Below, piece after piece: positions 41,217-48,752 of a DNA stretch of 48,798 bases (position 1 is its first letter; the number at the start of each line of letters is the position of its first letter). The DNA lies in assembly GCA_036389695.1 (NCBI GenBank), contig DASVWG010000131.1:1-48798 (forward strand), in the 5' to 3' direction. Under the pieces are notes generated by a model. That model ran no database searches. It had not been told where the DNA came from and saw only the letters and a list, made by a program, of their open reading frames with translations. Origin of the DNA: JALZHR01 sp036389695 (lineage in GTDB: Bacteria > Acidobacteriota > Blastocatellia > Pyrinomonadales > Pyrinomonadaceae). The position numbers were made by a program, and so were the translations under genes.

Positions 41217-41260
41217 TTTCTCAATTCTCCTGTAAGTAAGATTAGAATCGAGGAAGCGCA

Positions 41261-41584
41261 AGCACGAATAAAAGGCAGGTGTGAATCTAGCAGTTATTTA
41301 TGCGGGCTTCCCGTAGATTCGAGGCGATTATAAATAAAATTATACGGAAATTTCAAGAGGTTTTTTCACCCGTATAGCCAAACGAATAATTCGTGCAATT
41401 GACCAGGCAACGTTGGTCAATGACCAAACAATTTTGGTCAGCCAAACGAACGACGCGTGCAATTAAACGAGCCAATCGTCCACTTAACCAACATCATTTG
41501 GTCAACTGACCAAAACCGCTTGGTCAATAACCAAAATAGTTCGTTTAATTAACCAAAATCATTTAGTCAACAGCACGAATAAAA
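41261..41584. repeat. Nine-unit ~21.5-bp degenerate palindrome array
   Basis: Nine units occupy about 41378-41575. Reference points of the TTGGTCAA arm fall at 41396, 41418, 41439, 41460, 41481, 41503, 41525, 41546 and 41568, steps of 21 or 22. Units pair TGACCAAA with TTTGGTCA in the clearest cases. A direct repeat AGCACGAATAAAA flanks the region at 41261-41273 and 41572-41584. It lies upstream of the minus-strand gene at 40509. No spacers or repeats of CRISPR size are seen. Confidence 0.7.
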
Positions 41585-41599
41585 ATATTATTTCACACT

Positions 41600-41751
41600 A
41601 GCCACGTCGCTTTAGCGCGTGGTCGGGCGATGAATAGAAAATAAAGGGCGTTTTAACGTCCTTTTTATTTGCTTCAAATTTCGGGAAGGACGTTAAAATG
41701 CCCTTCATCTTTTATTTTGGTTCGCCGACCACGCGCTAAAGCGACGTGACT
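41600..41751. mobile_element. Palindromic element, ACGTCGCTTTAGCGCG family
   Basis: The long terminal inverted repeat AGCCACGTCGCTTTAGCGCG (41600 on) and its complement (to 41751) surround a second inverted repeat (AAAGGGCGTTTTAACGTCC and AGGACGTTAAAATGCCCTT). There is no coding frame. The nested double stem is typical of non-autonomous repeats. Confidence 0.8.
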
Positions 41752-41769
41752 ATCGGGATATTATTTCTT

Positions 41770-41804
41770 TCAATTCGTAATTCGTAATTTTTAATTCTTA
41801 ATTT
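41770..41804. repeat. Short-word repeat (AATTCGTAATTCG word)
   Basis: CAATTCGTAATTCGTAATTT words follow the palindromic element. It matches the right arm at 10464-10500. No complementary left arm is close by. Confidence 0.7.
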
Positions 41805-41809
41805 AAGCG

Positions 41810-42184
41810 TTAGCGTTTGCGGCTGATTCTGCCGATTCTCTGGTCGCCGCGCAGAATCATTTCGCAGGCTTTGAAGGCGTATTCTTCGAAATCTTCGCCT
41901 TTGGTGGTGAGAATGACCCAGCCTTTTTTGCCGGATTGCCAGAAGCGGTGTTTCGGCAGAGTGGGGAATTCGGCGCGGAGGCTGTCGAGGTGTGCCGCTT
42001 CGGTGTAAAGCCAGACGCCGTTGAAGCGCGGTTCTTTCTCGCTGTAGCGGAGCGAGAGCAGCAGCTTTTCGTCCAGATAGACGTGCGTGAAGCCGAACAT
42101 CTGTTTGACGACGGGACGCAGCGGGTATAGCTCGTCGAGGACGAACTGGAAAGGATTCGGTTTTTTGGCGGAAACGATTTTCAT
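41810..42184 (-). CDS. Hypothetical protein, possibly TfoX-N-like
   Basis: This 124-residue protein begins MKIVSAKKPNPFQFVLDELY and contains KQMFGFTHVYLDEKLLLSLR, RFNGVWLYTEAAHLDSLRAE and HRFWQSGKKGWVILTTKGED. The MFG-x-HVYL-type segment resembles the TfoX N-terminal domain, but I am not sure. The C terminus is basic (RISRKR). It lies between repeats and is followed upstream by a second small gene, 75 bases away. No function is assigned. Confidence 0.65.
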   Translation of the reverse strand: MKIVSAKKPNPFQFVLDELYPLRPVVKQMFGFTHVYLDEKLLLSLRYSEKEPRFNGVWLYTEAAHLDSLRAEFPTLPKHRFWQSGKKGWVILTTKGEDFEEYAFKACEMILRGDQRIGRISRKR

Positions 42185-42185
42185 T

Positions 42186-42274
42186 CGTGAATTGTAAATC
42201 GTAAATCGTGAATTGTGAATCGTAATCCGAAACGGGAATTTCTATTTACGATTTACGATTCACAATTCACGATA
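42186..42274. repeat. Short-word inverted repeat (CGTGAATTG word)
   Basis: Left words CGTGAATTGTAAATCG and right words TTTACGATTCACAATTCACG are complementary. The right arm encodes the last residues and stop of the gene at 42260. The words match those at 7139-7213. Confidence 0.85.
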
Positions 42275-42529
42275 CGGATAATTTATAACCTTCACCACGC
42301 CTTTGCGGAATTGGCGCGGGTTGGGCGACGGCAGCTCGATTAAAGTAAAGCGGTGATTAAAGGCTTCGGCGCGCGGCGCGTCCTGCCATTCGTATTTGAC
42401 GACCGCGCCGTCTTCAAATTGGTAGATTCTTTCGATTTTATCGTCTTCGTAAACGGTCGGCGTTTCCGAAACGATTCGCTCGCGCTCGTCGCGGATGATA
42501 ATGTCGGCGTATTCTTCGGCGTTTTTCAT
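42260..42529 (-). CDS. Small hypothetical protein
   Basis: This 89-residue protein, MKNAEEYADIIIRDERERIV then SETPTVYEDDKIERIYQFED and VVKYEWQDAPRAEAFNHRFT, is highly charged with a beta-type pattern. No family is known to me. It ends NYPYREL, where the last few codons fall in the short-word repeat CGTGAATTG, so the natural C terminus may have been replaced by repeat DNA. No other feature supports a role. Confidence 0.5.
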   Translation of the reverse strand: MKNAEEYADIIIRDERERIVSETPTVYEDDKIERIYQFEDGAVVKYEWQDAPRAEAFNHRFTLIELPSPNPRQFRKGVVKVINYPYREL

Positions 42530-42915
42530 AGAGTTTCAAAAAAATTTTAACTACCGTCCGGCATAGATAAACACTGGATAAATTAAACGGAAAAGACCTC
42601 GCTTCAGCTCAAAAAAATCAATTTCGCGAAAAAAAGTGTGAAACCCTTTTCGATTTTTTTCAATTATAAGTAGAGAACAAATTTGAAAAAAGTTTTCCGC
42701 TTTTCGGTTCGCTTCGGCTGACCGTTAAAGCTCAGGTTCGGCGGCAAAGACAAATAAATCCGACAGGATTTTCCGTAGTTGCCGGGCTGCTTGTAAAAAT
42801 CACAATATGCCCACACACTTCCGGAAAAACTCTGCCGTCGTCGGTCAACACACACATATTTTATTCGCCTCAAACGAATATAAGTCAGAAAATAAGATAA
42901 CTATAGGAGATAAAA
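42530..42915. other. Gene-poor intergenic stretch
   Basis: This 386-base region between divergent genes holds A/T-rich DNA, one unsupported minus-strand frame (42664-42873) and a plus-strand leader with GGAG before the ATG at 42916. I see no tRNA, no clear riboswitch and no repeat of the window families. Confidence 0.5.
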
Positions 42916-43773
42916 ATGAAAAACCACAGTTCAAAAGCTCTTCGAGTATTTTTTTGCACGATATTCGTGCTCACAGCATCTATTTTCTGCTTCGGGCAAA
43001 AAGAATTGCCGGCACTGGACTTTGTCGGTGCCAGCGATGAAAACCCGGAAGCTCAAACAATCAATCTTCAGGTCGAGCGCGACGCGCGGCTCGAGGTCAC
43101 CAACGAGAAATTAATCAGCGCCAAGCTGGAAAGCAGTGAAAGCGGAGCGACGAGCCTGACAGTATCGGTCACTTCCGTCGGCTTTGAAGTGCCGGAAGAA
43201 GGACGCGAATTTAACGAGAAAATTATCGTCAGCGGTTCCGACGTTTATATAATCCCGATACGAATCATTATTTTCCCGTTCTTCCCGCGCGAATGTCGCG
43301 GACGGCGGACGAGCGTTCAATACCTGACCAGAGGCTCGTTTGATAATTTTATCGGTCTGGAAGCGACCTTCCCGAGCGCGTATCTGATTTCAACCGGACT
43401 GCTGCTCAGACAGTATGACGACCCCGGCACGAACAAAAAGCTTTTCGGCGACAGCTTCGCGCTCGGCGGCTGCCGCGTTTGCGGCGTTCGCGTTTACGTC
43501 AGAGCCAGACGCGAAGGCGAGCTTTTCGATAACGACACGCTTTCGTTCGGCGTGAGCGACAACGCCAACGGAACCACCTACAATGCAGTGAGCGTGGCTC
43601 CCGCCTTCAGCCCGATGTGGACGGGACAACCGTCGCCCTATACTTTCTACCGTGAAATCGGCGGCTCGGTCTTAAATCCGGAAATCTTCGCGAAAAACGC
43701 GGCGGTGCTGGATATTTCCTCGCAGGACGACACGGCGATAGATTGGATTCAGGTTTATATCTGGAGATATTAA
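42916..43773 (+). CDS. Secreted hypothetical protein
   Basis: This 285-residue exported protein has a signal peptide (ALRVFFCTIFVLTASIFCFG, cleavage near FGQ). Segments LEVTNEKLISAKLESSESGA, IVSGSDVYIIPIRIIIFPFF and SFALGGCRVCGVRVYVRARR suggest an all-beta fold, and the CRVC pair could form a disulfide or metal site. C-terminal FAKNAAVLDISSQDDTAIDW and IQVYIWRY resemble outer-layer proteins. No family is recognised. It ends before an intrinsic terminator. Confidence 0.72.
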   Translation: MKNHSSKALRVFFCTIFVLTASIFCFGQKELPALDFVGASDENPEAQTINLQVERDARLEVTNEKLISAKLESSESGATSLTVSVTSVGFEVPEEGREFNEKIIVSGSDVYIIPIRIIIFPFFPRECRGRRTSVQYLTRGSFDNFIGLEATFPSAYLISTGLLLRQYDDPGTNKKLFGDSFALGGCRVCGVRVYVRARREGELFDNDTLSFGVSDNANGTTYNAVSVAPAFSPMWTGQPSPYTFYREIGGSVLNPEIFAKNAAVLDISSQDDTAIDWIQVYIWRY

Positions 43774-43817
43774 AACCGGTCTTCGAAAATAAACCGTCGC
43801 TTGTCCGAAAGCGCAAT

Positions 43818-43858
43818 AAACCATCCGTTGTCCGAATACGACGACGGATGGTTTTTTT
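43818..43858 (+). terminator. Intrinsic terminator
   Basis: AAACCATCCGT (43818-43828) pairs with ACGGATGGTTT (43844-43854), followed by seven T. It lies 45 bases after the secreted protein stop and can also serve the minus-strand DUF1697 gene. Confidence 0.9.
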
Positions 43859-43889
43859 CATTCCGCGTGCGTGTATTTTTTTAAGCCGT

Positions 43890-44423
43890 TCATTTTAAAA
43901 GCAGTATTTTATTGACGGTCGTCACGTTTCGCGTCGTCGCGGCGAGCTTCAGACGCTTCTCGATAAAATTGTTGGAAAACAAATCTTTGGCGGGATTGTC
44001 CGGGCGTCTTAAATAATACATCTCGCGGTCTCGGAAACGGAAAGCTTCGAAATCATTGCTCAGGGAAACGACCGCATCTTTCAATTCGGCGTCCGGCGCG
44101 GCGGATAAAAAAGAGATGTAAACCTGCGCGCCCGCTTCGGCGTCCTTGAAAGGATTGCGCGCGGCGATTTCTGCTAATCCGGCAAGCGTGCGCGGCATCG
44201 TTTTGATTTCAAAACCGAAAGATTTTTCCAATTCGCGCTCGATTTTTTCGGCGAGCGCGTCGGCGTTTGTTTCCGCCGTTTCAAAAATTACGTTGCCGCT
44301 TTGAATATAGGTTTTCACGTTTTCGAAATTCATCGACGCGAAAATCCCGCGCAAATCTTCCATTTTGACGATGTGATGCCCGCCGACGTTGATGCCGCGC
44401 AGGAAAGCCGCGTATTTAATCAT
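43890..44423 (-). CDS. DUF1697 family protein
   Basis: This 177-residue protein begins MIKYAAFLRGINVGGHHIVK followed by MEDLRGIFASMNFENVKTYI and QSGNVIFETAETNADALAEK, the DUF1697 signature. It shows further FGFEIKTMPRTLAGLAEIAA and YISFLSAAPDAELKDAVVSL. The family has no assigned role. ATG 44423 with a GAAGGTGA upstream is preferred to a GTG nine bases before. It faces a terminator downstream, and a divergent gene at 44542. Confidence 0.9.
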   Translation of the reverse strand: MIKYAAFLRGINVGGHHIVKMEDLRGIFASMNFENVKTYIQSGNVIFETAETNADALAEKIERELEKSFGFEIKTMPRTLAGLAEIAARNPFKDAEAGAQVYISFLSAAPDAELKDAVVSLSNDFEAFRFRDREMYYLRRPDNPAKDLFSNNFIEKRLKLAATTRNVTTVNKILLLK

Positions 44424-44541
44424 TTTCTTCACCTTCGCTCGAAAGTATTATCGTTTAATGTATCTTATCGCACAAAAAATATTTGACCGGCGTGCTATAA
44501 AATAATAAACCATATTTTATCGAACGAGGGGACAACTGATT

Positions 44542-45156
44542 ATGAAAAAATTCTATGTTTTTTGTGGAATGTTATTTCTGTTTTATTTTTCGCTGATTTT
44601 CGTTCCGGACGCTTTCGGGCAGCGCCGCAACAACAACCGCCGCGCGCGTGAAAGTTATACGGGCACGATTTTGAGCTACGGCACGGGCACAAACACCAGA
44701 ACCGTGACGCGCACCTTTACGCTGAGCCTCACCGGCGAGACTTCGAACGAGGACGCGGTCAGATTTCTGGGCATTTTGCAGAACCGTGGTCAAAACGCCC
44801 TGCTCGATGCAATCGACGACGAAGACCTCGGCTATTTCAGCGTCGGCGCGCAGCTTGGGCGAAAGCTGAACGTCGTGCGCGAAAGCGTCGAAGGCGGGCA
44901 GCGTCGAATCTTTATAGTGTTTGAGCGCTGGACGGAGTTTGCCGAAGCGCGCGGCGGTTATCGCTCGCTCGATTACCCGTTCGGCGTCATCGAGCTGGTG
45001 GTTGACGAGCGCACCGGCAGAGGCGAGGGAACCTACATCGCCGCCGCCAAAATCCGCTGGACGCGCAGCGGCAACGACGCCAACCAAGTCGAAATCGAAA
45101 ATTTCGCGACTTTTCCCGCGCGCCTTCTCGGAGTCAGACGAAGCGGCGGACGTTAA
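44542..45156 (+). CDS. Secreted hypothetical protein
   Basis: This 204-residue protein has a signal peptide (KKFYVFCGMLFLFYFSLIF then VPDAFGQ) and an arginine-rich junction (RRNNNRRARES). The core, GTILSYGTGTNTRTVTRTFT, LTGETSNEDAVRFLGILQNR, VFERWTEFAEARGGYRSLDY and PFGVIELVVDERTGRGEGTY, is beta-rich. I recognise no named domain. It has GAGGGG about 15 bases upstream of the ATG and ends in a repeat shared with 13783-13896. Confidence 0.72.
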   Translation: MKKFYVFCGMLFLFYFSLIFVPDAFGQRRNNNRRARESYTGTILSYGTGTNTRTVTRTFTLSLTGETSNEDAVRFLGILQNRGQNALLDAIDDEDLGYFSVGAQLGRKLNVVRESVEGGQRRIFIVFERWTEFAEARGGYRSLDYPFGVIELVVDERTGRGEGTYIAAAKIRWTRSGNDANQVEIENFATFPARLLGVRRSGGR

Positions 45157-45159
45157 ATA

Positions 45160-45257
45160 AAATGCAAAACGCAAAATGCAAAGTGCAAAATGGAAGAACA
45201 GATTTAATCCTGAATCTTAAATCCTAATATTTTGCACTTTGCATTTTGCATTTTGCA
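45160..45257. repeat. Short-word inverted repeat (TGCAAAA word), copy 2
   Basis: ATGCAAAACGCAAAATGCAA words on the left face CTTTGCATTTTGCATTTTGC on the right. Arms and loop resemble the copy at 13783-13896. It separates the convergent genes at 44542 and 45258. Confidence 0.85.
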
Positions 45258-45794
45258 TTAATTAAACTCTTTTCTCATCGGGAGAAATTCTATCTTCACG
45301 CCTGCGGCGATTTCGTATTCGACGCGCTGGCTGCCGGTGTAGCCGTTTGCCTCGTAAAACTTAATGCCGGGCAGCGTCGCCATCAGCTCGAGCGCGCGAA
45401 AGCCGTAATCGCGCGCGGCGTTTTCGCAGGTTGACAAAATCGCCCGCGCGATTCCTTTTCGCGCGTAACCGGGATGAACAAAAAACGCCCGAATCCGCGC
45501 CGCTTCCAGTTGCGGATTCAATTCGCTCGAATCGCGCACGGCAAAACGGTCGCCGCCGAAAAGCGTTTTCCGTTTGCTCCAGCCGCCGCAGCCGATAAGC
45601 GCGCCGTCCGCTTCGACGACGTAATACGTGCCGTCCAGAATCAAATCCGTATCGACGCCGAAAACCGTGGCGATTGCCGCTTCGATTTGCCGGTTTGAAT
45701 ATTTATCACGACTCAACCCGCGCGCCGATTCCGCGATAAGTCGTTCGATTGCCGCGCGGTCTTCGAGATTCGCTTTCCTGATGATGTAATCCAT
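45258..45794 (-). CDS. GNAT family N-acetyltransferase
   Basis: This 178-residue acetyltransferase has the N terminus MDYIIRKANLEDRAAIERLI. The acetyl-CoA motif A is RAFFVHPGYARKGIARAILS, with ARKGIA as the pyrophosphate-binding loop. It also shows YYVVEADGALIGCGGWS and ELMATLPGIKFYEANGYTG. The start is placed at 45794, because the longer frame is repeat-derived. Substrate is unknown. It lies between two repeats, with a small hypothetical gene upstream. Confidence 0.93.
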   Translation of the reverse strand: MDYIIRKANLEDRAAIERLIAESARGLSRDKYSNRQIEAAIATVFGVDTDLILDGTYYVVEADGALIGCGGWSKRKTLFGGDRFAVRDSSELNPQLEAARIRAFFVHPGYARKGIARAILSTCENAARDYGFRALELMATLPGIKFYEANGYTGSQRVEYEIAAGVKIEFLPMRKEFN

Positions 45795-45797
45795 TTT

Positions 45798-45870
45798 TAA
45801 CTGATAGTTGATAACTGATAACTGATAGCGAGAGCAAAACAACTATCAGTTATCAGTTATCAACTATCAC
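45798..45870. repeat. Short-word inverted repeat (AACTGATA word)
   Basis: TAACTGATAGTTGATAACTG on the left faces TATCAGTTATCAGTTATCAA on the right. It lies in the junction between the GNAT gene and the next gene. Confidence 0.9.
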
Positions 45871-46179
45871 TTATCTAAAGGTTGCCGCGATGAATTCTTT
45901 CGTGCCTTCCGCGCCGGTTATTTCTACCCGGATGTCCCCATTTCCTGATTCGAGCGTGATTTTAAAATCGAGAAACGGGCAGCATTTTCTTTCGAGAATT
46001 ATCATTTCAGTAATTTCCCGGAGCAAATCGTCGTCGGATGCAAAGCGAAAGCCGTAACCGTCGGCGAGCGCTTTGCGTTCGAGCACGGCTTGCATAAGCT
46101 TCTGCAAAATCTGCTGCTCGCGCTCGCGAAATTCGGCGTCCGTTAAAGTGCAGGCAACCGGTAAAGTCGTATCGCTCAT
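45871..46179 (-). CDS. Small conserved protein with CCPF motif
   Basis: This 102-residue protein begins MSDTTLPVACTLTDAEFRER and contains LERKCCPFLDFKITLESGNG, the two Cys being possible metal ligands, and EITGAEGTKEFIAATFR at the end. Similar small proteins occur in other genomes near metal or stress genes, but no name is known to me. It ends next to a repeat, and the next gene upstream lies three bases away. Confidence 0.7.
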   Translation of the reverse strand: MSDTTLPVACTLTDAEFREREQQILQKLMQAVLERKALADGYGFRFASDDDLLREITEMIILERKCCPFLDFKITLESGNGDIRVEITGAEGTKEFIAATFR

Positions 46180-46182
46180 AAT

Positions 46183-46677
46183 TTATTTAATGCGCTCCAA
46201 ACGGTAAACGGTTTCGTGCGTGCTGCCGTGCGCGTCTTTGGCTGACATAGTCGCCGTCCAAACGTCGGCGGATTCTTTTTTCCATCTGAAAGAATGCGCG
46301 GCTTTTTCCTTCGGCGCAAATTCAATCGTCGAATCGTCGAGTTTGGTCGCCGTCCAGAGAAGGTCGCCGTCTCTGTGATAAATCGAGCCGTTTTCGAGAT
46401 AGGTAATGCTGCGCCGGTCGATTTCGGAAAGCGCCGCGTCGGAAAAGCTTTCGGTTTCGATTTTTGCTTCATCGACCGGACGATAACGCTCGTAAAACTG
46501 ATTTTTCCCGTCCGTGTCCGTGCCGCGCCAGGTGCCTTCCAGCCAGCGCAATTTCTCAAAATCGGCTTTGGTGAAATTCGTCTTGTCCGCCAGATTACAG
46601 GCGATTGAAGAGACGGAAATAAAAACGACGCACGAAGCGATGATAAATTTTATGAAATTGCCGGAAAGAAACCGCAT
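46183..46677 (-). CDS. Lipoprotein, DUF6265-like
   Basis: This 164-residue protein has a hydrophobic signal segment (FIIASCVVFISVSSIACN) with a possible lipobox Cys. It then shows FEKLRWLEGTWRGTDTDGKN, FYERYRPVDEAKIETESFSD and ISYLEN-like beta turns. The W-LEG-TW-x-G pattern resembles DUF6265 lipocalin-like proteins. It is three bases upstream of the small CCPF gene start, so they share a transcript. Function is unknown. Confidence 0.75.
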   Translation of the reverse strand: MRFLSGNFIKFIIASCVVFISVSSIACNLADKTNFTKADFEKLRWLEGTWRGTDTDGKNQFYERYRPVDEAKIETESFSDAALSEIDRRSITYLENGSIYHRDGDLLWTATKLDDSTIEFAPKEKAAHSFRWKKESADVWTATMSAKDAHGSTHETVYRLERIK

Positions 46678-46727
46678 CGAGAAACTCCCTTTTATTTAAA
46701 CGTAAAAACTAAGTTTAAGTTCTATTA

Positions 46728-46810
46728 AAAGGCAGAAGCCCGCGCGTCCGGCTTGGGCGCAGAATTGTTAGACTAATGCGCCCAAGCCGGACGCGCGGGC
46801 TTCCGCCTTT
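46728..46810. mobile_element. MITE-like element, AGGCAGAAGCCCGC family
   Basis: A 33-bp stem, AAAGGCAGAAGCCCGCGCGT onward (46728-46760) with its complement (46778-46810), has one mismatch around a 17-base loop. The termini match the elements at 29207-29358 and 30041-30117. There is no coding frame. Confidence 0.85.
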
Positions 46811-46825
46811 ATTTATTTACACTAA

Positions 46826-46870
46826 AAAAAATGATTCCGGCAAACGCAGTATTCGCCGGAATCATTTTTT
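46826..46870 (-). terminator. Intrinsic terminator of the CHRD/FG-GAP gene
   Basis: AAAAAATGATTCCGGC (46826-46841) pairs with GCCGGAATCATTTTTT (46855-46870) around a 13-base loop. It lies 18 bases after the stop of the minus-strand gene at 46888. Confidence 0.9.
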
Positions 46871-46887
46871 CGAAAGGGATTTAAACG

Positions 46888-48282
46888 TCAGCGGGCGTCG
46901 AACGTGTTGACCGCAAAATCGCCGCCGTTGCCCCATTGCGTCGTTTGGAGCGTGTTGTCAAAGCTCCGGATAATGTGGAAGAAGCTTTGCGCGCCGGTTG
47001 CGCCCGCGCGGTAAACGGCAATATCGGCGCGGGCGTCGCCGTCATAATCGCCCTGCGCCGGAACGTCGGAACTGATGCCGAACTGCACCGAGCGAAGCTG
47101 ATTGTTAGAGCTTTGCAGGATAAACCACGTCATCGGATTAGCCGCCGCCGCGCCGGTTCGCACCGCCGTCAAATCATATTTGCCGTCGCCGTCGAAATCG
47201 CCCGGCGCGATGTAATCGGTCTGGAAATTGCCGAACTGCGAATATTGAGCCGCGCCGTCGGAGCTGCGCAGAATCAGGAAACTGTTGTTCGGAGCCAAGC
47301 CGCCGAAACGATAAACGGCAACGTCAAATTTACCGTCGCCGTCATAATCGCCCGCCACGGGCGTGTCGCCGGTGCTCGTTCCATTGCCGGTCGTGCCCCA
47401 TTGAACAGTGCGGAAATTAGTGCTGCAAGAGGCGGGCGCGACGGTCGCCGAGTTGCAGATATACCAGAAAGCCTGCGCTCCGGCTGTCGCGCCGCGCCGC
47501 CAGACGGCAAAATCGGTTTTCCCGTCGCCGTCGTAATCGCGGGCGACGGTCAAATCGCCGAAAAGACCGAACTGCGTCGATTGGAGAGTGCCGTCCGAGC
47601 TTCGGAGCAAATGATAGAAGCTTTGCGCTCCGGCTGCCGCGCCGCGTCGATACAATGTAATATCGTCGCGCCCGTCGCCGTCATAATCGCCCGGCGCGGG
47701 AAAATCCGTGTTCGCGTCGCCGAACGGCACGGACTGAAATCCGGTGGTGCTGTTCAGATTGTAAAAAGTTATCGGAGCCTGTCCCGGCGGCGCGACGTTC
47801 GGGAAACGCAGGATGCTGAAATCGTTTCTGCCGTCGCCGTCAAAATCGACCGGACGCTTGACGCCGAGCTGCCCGCGAATCTCGCCGCCGCCGTTGTTCG
47901 CCGAATGGACGTTGATGTAAAACTGGTGCGCGCGCAGCAGAGCGATTTGCGCGGGCGTAATCGGCGCCGTGCCGGTAATCGTGCCGGAAGTGCCGCCGAC
48001 CGCGCCGAAGTTAATCGTCACCGGACCTGAGACGCCGATTGCGCCCGTATGAATATGCGATGCCGTCTGATTGCTTGACAGATTGTTGAAAACAACCGTA
48101 AACGAAATCGTTCCGGCGGATTCGTTTAAAACCACGCGCCCGTATCCGGTGGCGTTCGTGGCAACTGCCGGAACTTCCTGCGCGCCGTTTAAATAAGCGA
48201 AAAAGATTTCCGCCTGCGCCGTCGCCGATAGAATAAAGACCAATGCCAGAGCGCCGATAAAACCGCTTAATTTTTTGTTCAC
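46888..48282 (-). CDS. Secreted CHRD-domain protein with FG-GAP repeats
   Basis: This 464-residue secreted protein has a signal peptide ending near TAQA. A CHRD domain occupies about residues 25-145 (FFAYLNGAQEVPAVATNATG, SNQTASHIHTGAIGVSG, LRAHQFYINVHSANNGGGEI). Six FG-GAP/VCBS-like repeats then follow, with the calcium-loop type motif DYDGDGRDDITLYR in each (for example DFDGDGRNDFSILR, DYDGDGKTDFAVWR, DYDGDARADIAVYR). Surface or extracellular display is likely, with calcium binding by the DxDxDG loops. Such fusions are typical of Acidobacteriota genomes as I recall. The start has GGAGG just upstream (about 48290). Confidence 0.93.
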   Translation of the reverse strand: MNKKLSGFIGALALVFILSATAQAEIFFAYLNGAQEVPAVATNATGYGRVVLNESAGTISFTVVFNNLSSNQTASHIHTGAIGVSGPVTINFGAVGGTSGTITGTAPITPAQIALLRAHQFYINVHSANNGGGEIRGQLGVKRPVDFDGDGRNDFSILRFPNVAPPGQAPITFYNLNSTTGFQSVPFGDANTDFPAPGDYDGDGRDDITLYRRGAAAGAQSFYHLLRSSDGTLQSTQFGLFGDLTVARDYDGDGKTDFAVWRRGATAGAQAFWYICNSATVAPASCSTNFRTVQWGTTGNGTSTGDTPVAGDYDGDGKFDVAVYRFGGLAPNNSFLILRSSDGAAQYSQFGNFQTDYIAPGDFDGDGKYDLTAVRTGAAAANPMTWFILQSSNNQLRSVQFGISSDVPAQGDYDGDARADIAVYRAGATGAQSFFHIIRSFDNTLQTTQWGNGGDFAVNTFDAR

Positions 48283-48456
48283 TTTTTCCTCCGGGAGAAT
48301 TACTGTCAGAATCAGGTATTTCGTTAAATGAGACTGTGGTAATTCAAAAAATTTATTGAAATGACAATTAATCGTATGCTTCCTTCTTTTGATAAGTCAA
48401 CAAATTTCCCGAAAAAATACTTAGTTAATAAAATCCACGGCATAAACGAAGGCACG

Positions 48457-48517
48457 GGCACGGCATCGGCTAAACCGATTCTTCAATCCGTGCCGACGAA
48501 ACAATAATATTGTTTCG
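48457..48517. other. Two hairpins in the CHRD leader region
   Basis: GGCACGG (48457-48463) pairs with CCGTGCC (48488-48494) with an inner ATCGG/CCGAT pair. Directly after, the 21-base palindrome CGAAACAATAATATTGTTTC plus G occupies 48497-48517. The pair could be a structured leader, a terminator or an operator. Confidence 0.55.
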
Positions 48518-48752
48518 CCGCAAAAAGCCCGGCGATTATTGAACAAAGCAAACAGACGATGAAAATTTACGACTGCGGACAGCAAAAAAGTTTTTTCAGG
48601 CACGGCTTTCGGCTCAAGCTTTCAGACAAGTTGCAACGGGAAATAAAAATGGAGCAAACAAATTAAAAAGGCAGACAAGGGAAAGCTTGTCAACAGAATA
48701 AAGGGCAGTTTCGCCGGAAAGTATTTTTAGAGATTATTTCAATATTTATTTT

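Noticed and set aside
41378..41584. CRISPR array
   Set aside because: The units are 21-22 bp with no distinct spacers and degenerate sequence; no cas genes are near.
42664..42873. Minus-strand 69-codon frame
   Set aside because: No Shine-Dalgarno sequence, no family, and low-complexity ends. A short coherent middle is noted, but support is too weak.
46936..48030. Plus-strand 364-codon frame opposite the CHRD gene
   Set aside because: It is a shadow of the repeated FG-GAP coding sequence with no recognisable domains.
48497..48540. Cyclic-di-GMP-I riboswitch
   Set aside because: GCAAAAAGCC resembles part of the GEMM core, but the upstream GCAAACC and tetraloop-receptor parts are missing.
48421..48603. 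Minus-strand 60-codon frame and a plus-strand 35-codon frame (48559-48666)
   Set aside because: Both lack ribosome sites and recognised motifs and overlap structured DNA.
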